In this document: positions 58,801-64,000 of the stretch, piece by piece | Position numbering within the stretch: the first letter of the stretch is position 1 | Layout: each line of letters opens with the position of its first letter | Assembly: GCA_900312665.1 (NCBI GenBank) | Contig: ONZQ02000003.1 | Coordinates: forward strand, 1,282,986 to 1,346,985 | Source: Cephalotrichum gorgonifer | Taxonomy: Eukaryota; Ascomycota; Sordariomycetes; Microascales; Microascaceae | Length of the DNA stretch: 64,000 bases | Direction of reading: 5' to 3' | Translations under genes and position numbers: made by a program | The notes under the pieces: model-generated | Told to the model about the DNA's origin: nothing | What the model saw: the letters and a program-made list of their open reading frames with translations, nothing else | Databases searched by the model: none

Positions 58801-61800
58801 TGGCTATGTTCTCTAGACTTCTCTGTGAGAAGGGAAGCGTCGTCAACATCAAGCGATTTGCCCGCACCGTTACGAACAAGGTAAAGTTGCCTCAAGATAC
58901 AGCCGCAGAGCCGTCTCTGGGAAGCATTGCTAACCTCTGAAATCACAGTGGCTCCTCTACTTGCTATCTGAAGACGATGCAGAGATCGTCACTCACGGAT
59001 CCAAAATGGTTGCTCGCCTTCTAGTCAGCCACGGACCCGGCTATGCATCGAAGTTCTCTGGAAAGACTGGGGGGTTCATCATCATGGCGGATCGCCTGAA
59101 GCGTTGGTGGGATATCCCAACCCTATGGCCGATATGCTTCAGCATCTTGTTTGGGTACGACGTTGCGGAGATCAACTTCGACCGCAACTTTGACTTCTTC
59201 AGTCTCATTGACATCTTCGGGAAGTCGAAAATTGCGTATCCTGATGTGGTGCCCGTCATAGGTGCCATGATTCAGCGGGCAATCAAGGACGTAGTTCACC
59301 AGCAGGTACATCCCGACTCGCCACATGTTGGTGGCATTCAGTCGGCGGTGGAAACGAATTCTAAGCCGGTGGGCAAAGAACGACGGGCGCGAGCGAGGTC
59401 GATGGATCTCCGGGAAGCTCTAGATGCGATAGCCTCTCCACAGAATGAGGGTGAACGGCAGGCTTCGCGGATCCTTGTTCTCCAAACCGTCATTCAGTTT
59501 CTCACAGATCTACATGCCACGTCGCAGGGTTTCAGGGACTTTGCATTAATGTCGGATTACCTACGCCTACTGCTGTCTGGTCTGTATCCTGCCATCGTTA
59601 GTACGGATGCTGTTACCCCCCGGACCGAACTGGAATCACAGGGCTCTGTCCTCAACTTTGACGGTGGAGACGTGATAATACGCCCAGTAGGGACATCAGC
59701 ACCGGCGCCAATTGTGCGGACTACGGGAACCTTCAACGCAGGCGTGCCGTTACCTGTGACCAGTCGGAGAGGAACCCCTCTGAGGAAAGCGTCTTCATTT
59801 ATCCTCCTCACGTCGGAGCAACAACAACAACAACAGCCCCAAGCCCAGCTTAGTCCGACTCGGCTGGCTCCAGTTCTTTCGCCGAGGAAATCAAAAGCCC
59901 CTTCATCTCCACAAGCTAATAGCGCCGTCCTTGAGGGTGTCCTGGAGCTGGCTATAAATGTACTCCTCGACCAAGTTCTCCAGCGTCGGGACTTTTCTTC
60001 CTTCAATCTCTTTCTCAAAATACCACCAGGGTTCCAAGAGCATCAGGCATACTTTGAATCATACATCCTGCGCAACACAATATCTCACTTGGCCAACACG
60101 ATTCAGCTGGAGATGAAGACAGTGTGCGAGCCCAGGGTACTCACCAACATGGCAAGATTCACAACCCATGTCACCGACGCAGTTTTTGAAGGGTGGTTTA
60201 TGGGAGGGGAGGATTCATTGATGGAGATCTCCGGCATGCTGCTCGAGTACTTACAGCGAGATGAAATTTCCAAGCTGAAGAGCGTTCGACTCTGTACACA
60301 GGCCGTGGATACGATTCGCCGCTGCTTTCTGAAAGTTATCCTCCTGAAGCTGTCCACCATCGATGATCCACAGACCTCGGACACTGAAGCTGATGGCCAC
60401 ATGCACAAAATCTTGGTCTGGCAACCCGCTCTGCTGGGATGCTTGACCGGCGAAGACGACCAGATGCGACTAATATGGTACCAGCTGTACGCGAAGCTAG
60501 TTGATGAGAGAGATTCGATTCGACTAGCTGCAGCCAGCATCCTCCGTATCATGATGGTGCAGAAGCCCGATGAGGCCTCTAATCTGTTGGGACAATTTGT
60601 GACGCCGGATCAGCAGTCGCTCACGAAAGACTTTCAGAAGCTGACCGAGGTGGACAACGAAGCATTTGTCTTGTGGGTAGACCAGCATCGACCCTCGCTC
60701 GATGCCCTATTCTTTGGAGGTATGTCGAGGAGTTGGGAGGACTGGGTCCTGATCGAAAATCAGAAGTGCGCCAACTCTGTCTCGGTTCGCATGGCAAAGC
60801 GCAAGGAGCAACTCAGAGCTTGGCACAACCAGGATCTAGCCAACGAAAGTACGATCATCCGGCATGAGATGGGCAATGGTTCGTGGATGAAGAGTATCTT
60901 TAACACGGAGCACATCAAGCACCAGCGTCTCATGCAGGATCAGCAAGATGACATGGCGTACACTGCATCAACGTATGCTAAGATGGAACGGAGCCTGACA
61001 CGACCTGGGGGGATCTTTGGTGAGGGTGACACCGGCTTGAAATGGCGCCTTGATCCCACGGAGGGGCGTAATCGTATGCGGCTACGTCTTCTTCCAGACT
61101 TTTCGGGGATGCATGACAACTATCAGCCGAAGAGGCGGGGGACCGACCAGCTGTCTAGCTCGGCGCTTCGGCGGGATTCTGGAAGCAACAACCCCACTAC
61201 GCAGAACACTAAGAGCACGAAGTCAACAGTTCCGGACCAGGTACTCGAGATCCCCAATTCCGCGCGTGCAACTCCACCCCTGATTACCGCCGAACCTGGA
61301 CATGTGGATAGCAATGCCGAGTCGGAAGTCGCACCCGAGGATGACTTCGAGCTGGTGGAGGATCCTAACGACCCCGAGGGGGATGATGGCTTTGAGGATC
61401 GAAATCGCAAGGTCATGAGGAGACTACAGCAAGGAGACAAGGTCCAGGCGGTCTACAACACTTCGCGCATCATCGGGCTGGAACCCTGCGACGGGATTCT
61501 CATTATCGGTAAGGATGCTCTCTACATCATGGATAACGTCTTCCAGTGTGCGACGGGCGAGATAGTCAATGCCTGGCAGGCGCCTCTGGACGAGCGAGAC
61601 CCCTTCTCACAAATCATCATGGGTGGGAAATCCTGGTCGGAGACGAGACAGAGTAATGCTCGCAGGGAGCAAGAATCTCGCAGTTGGAGGTGGCAAGATG
61701 TCATCAGCGTTTCAAAGCGCCGGTTCCTCTTTAGAGATGTCGCCATAGAGGTGTTCTTCACGGACGGGCGAAGTTACCTGCTCACCACAATCAATCCGCC

Positions 61801-63823
61801 GACAAGGGATGAAGTCTTCACAAGGCTCACCACCAAGGCTCCGCACTCAGGCAGGCCCAACATGCTTCCGAACTCCGAGGACGCCTGGAGACTCGATTCG
61901 TTGAGAGTCGTTGATGAGCAACCTCAGGGTCTCGGGTCAAAGTTCGGCAACCTCTTCAACTCATCGCCCCTTACGCCGGTTATCAAGAAGTGGCAAAGAG
62001 GGGAGATATCCAACTTTCATTACCTCATGATCGTGAACACCATGGCGGGCCGTACCTTCAACGACCTCACTCAATACCCCGTCTTCCCCTGGGTGTTGGC
62101 GGACTATACTAGCGACGAGTTGGACCTGAGCAACCCTGCGAGCTTCAGGGACCTGTCCAGACCCGTGGGGTTACAGACCCCTGGGCGGATCGGCGCCTTT
62201 GACGAGAATTACCGGACACTCCTTGAGATGGGGGATACTCCTTATCACTACGGAACCCACTACAGCTCTGCCATGATTGTAGCTTCATATCTTATCAGGA
62301 TACCTCCATTTGTCCAGTCCTACATCCTGCTACAAGGTGGGAACTTTGATCATGCCGACCGAATCTTCCACTCCATTCCTGGAGCCTGGAAATCAGCCTC
62401 ATGCGACAACAAGACCGACGTGCGCGAACTTACGCCAGAGTTCTTCTGCTTCCCAGAATTTCTCAAGAATATCAACGGCTATAACTTCGGCAATAAGGAG
62501 AGTACAGGGGAGGGAGTTGACGACGTCACGCTCCCGCCGTGGGCCAAGGGCGACCCCAAGCTCTTTATAGCCAGGAACCGCGAGGCCCTCGAGTCGCCGT
62601 ATGTCAGCCAGAACCTCCATCGCTGGATCGACCTCATCTTCGGTTATAAGCAGCAGGGGGAGGCCGCGGTGGAGAGCATGAACGTGTTCCACCCGCTCTC
62701 CTATCGTGGGGCAAAGGACCTGGACAGTATCGAGGATCCTCAGGAGCGCGCCATCGCCGTAGAGACGATCCATAATTTCGGGCAGACGCCGCACCAGCTG
62801 TTCACGAAGCCGCATCCTGCTAGGGAGGTCGTACGGAGTCCGAACAAGAGGCTCGACGTCGCCATCATGCAGCTGACAAAAGCGACGAACCCCCTCATCG
62901 AGTGCCATGAAAGGGTCTCCACCCTCATATACGCGCCGAAGCTGGACCGCCTCCTCTGCGCCGCGCCATTCCGTCTCAACTTTGCCCCGTACGACAAGTA
63001 CCTAGAGTGGGGGTACGCGGACAACAGCATCCGTTTCTTCTTCACGGAGAACCGGAAGCCGGCGGGCCTGTTCGAGAATCTGCACAATGGACAGATCTCC
63101 ACTGCCATGTTTGTGGACTCGAAGACGCTCATCCTCGCGGGGGAGGACTGCGTCATCACAGTTTTCGCGGTAATAACGGCGCCGGGGAGACACGTCGAGC
63201 TTCACCCGAGATCCCCGCTCCACGGCCACAGGACTCCGGTGACGACCCTCGCGGCGTCAAAATCACTGGGGATACTTGTGTCGGTCTCGGAGGGCCAGAC
63301 GCTCGTGTGGGACCTGAACAGGCTTACGCTCGTCCGCAAACTCCCCTTTTACCGGCCCGTGGAGTGCGCGAAGATCAACGACATTACGGGCGAGATCATG
63401 CTCTGTTCGGGTCCGAACGTCGTCCTCTACTCTCTCAACGGGTCGCTGATTCTCGATCAGAAGGTCTGTCTGGAGGCGGAGGACTACGTGCACTCCTGCT
63501 CGTTCTACGAAGGGTGCGGGAGCGAGTGGGTGGAGAACTTCCTCGTGTTCACGGGCCACGGTAGGGGCATTGTGAACGTGTGGCGGAGGACGGGTAGGGG
63601 GGGCAGGTGGGCGCTGGAGCTGGTGAGGAGGCTGGAGGGTGAGGGGAGCGGGATTACGTGCATCGAGACGAGGGTCGCCGGGTTGTTTACCGGAGATGAG
63701 GACGGTAGGGTGGTGAGTTTGTCCCTAGTTTCCTTTTCTTTTACCCCTTTCCGCAGCCATCTCGAGTTCTCAGAATCTAACTTTGCTTAGTTCGAATGGA
63801 CCATCGCCGAGCGCGAGAGATAG
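55822..63823 (+). CDS. BEACH-domain protein (Lvs/Bph1, neurobeachin family)
   Basis: Four exons, join(55822..58426,58480..58880,58949..63712,63791..63823), 2600 residues. Introns of 53, 68 and 78 bp have GTGAGT/GTAAAG donors and TAG/CAG acceptors and close in phase. The last adds FEWTIAERER, completing a WD blade. Order: helical N-terminus; concanavalin-like domain about 370-580 (GYTFTAWVRVDRFDSSAHTT, ASLYINGEFVEQM); armadillo-like region; a short poly-Gln (near 59820); PH-BEACH about 1830-1990 (ILIIGKDALYIMDN); BEACH about 2010-2300 (WQRGEISNFHYLMIVNTMAG, TQYPVFPWVLADYTSDELDL, GTHYSSAMIVASYLIRIPPF, PAWKSA-like GAWKSASCDNKTDVREL-TPEFF); WD40 repeats about 2370-2600 (HGHRTPVTTLAASKSLGILV). These proteins scaffold endolysosomal/vacuolar membrane traffic; Bph1 acts in cell-wall and vesicle sorting. 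The protein is complete. Confidence 0.95.
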
Positions 63824-64000
63824 AATCTCCGCCTAACGGTCTGCGTACCCGGACGCGCCGTCCCGCGACGCTCACAACTACTCGGATTATAGCAATGTTT
63901 TTCTGTCCCTACGTTTCTGTCGAGGCGATGCGTCTTCCCGTTACTGTTTCTGAGCGTGCTTTTGGGTTTAGTTGATTACATATATAAGTACAATGCATAC
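63824..64000. other. 3' flank of the BEACH gene
   Basis: 177 bases to the end of the window, probably 3' UTR. TATATATAAG near 63980 may be a polyadenylation-efficiency element or a promoter of an unseen gene. Nothing else is visible. Confidence 0.4.

Overview
The window is nuclear DNA from a filamentous ascomycete (Pezizomycotina), most likely a Sordariomycete-type genome. The signs are genes split by short introns (about 50-215 bp) with GTAnGT-type donors, CTAAC-type branch sites and CAG/TAG acceptors, C-ending codon preference, and a gene set typical of such fungi: a peroxiredoxin of the Asp f 3 type, a vacuolar subtilisin, Atg29, Ivy1, a Nup53-type nucleoporin, an Arb2-domain protein and a BEACH protein. 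No operons, phage, CRISPR arrays or intact transposons were seen. All gene models below were spliced by eye.

Layout. 1-8.2 kb is a dense housekeeping block: the last exon of a peroxiredoxin (+), ribosomal protein eL24 (-), an intron-bearing tRNA-Gly (-), phosducin-like PLP2 (+), a leucine-rich-repeat protein (-), and EMC1 (+). 8.4-10.9 kb is gene-poor and holds a decayed reading frame with stop codons consistent with C-to-T mutation. 10.9-13.5 kb carries an EST1/SMG7-like protein with an unusual N-terminal C2H2 finger. After a 2.8 kb gap comes a compact group at 16.3-21.9 kb: an Mgr3-like mitochondrial TPR protein (-), a Tcd-type tRNA t6A dehydratase (+) and an RNA 3'-phosphate cyclase (-).

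22-37.5 kb is a large gene-poor, probably accessory block. It has homopolymer runs, a degenerate minisatellite and a 474-base assembly gap. Few coding signals stand out: a well-formed two-exon gene for a 52-residue protein (30601-30825), an orphan Ser/Pro-rich frame (34667-35242) and an isolated coding-like tail exon (24324-24770).

The right third (37.5-63.8 kb) returns to housekeeping genes: an Arb2-domain protein (-), Atg29 (-, five exons including a 10-nt microexon), a Nup53-type nucleoporin (+), Ivy1 (-), a DUF4336 protein (+), a 1001-residue disordered protein (-), a vacuolar subtilisin (-) and a 2600-residue BEACH protein (+). Several products act on vacuoles and membrane traffic (Atg29, Ivy1, vacuolar protease, BEACH). 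In eukaryotic DNA this neighbourhood need not mean co-regulation. No new multigene system was found. The best leads are the microexon, the small-protein gene, the zinc-finger/EST1 fusion and the decayed gene.
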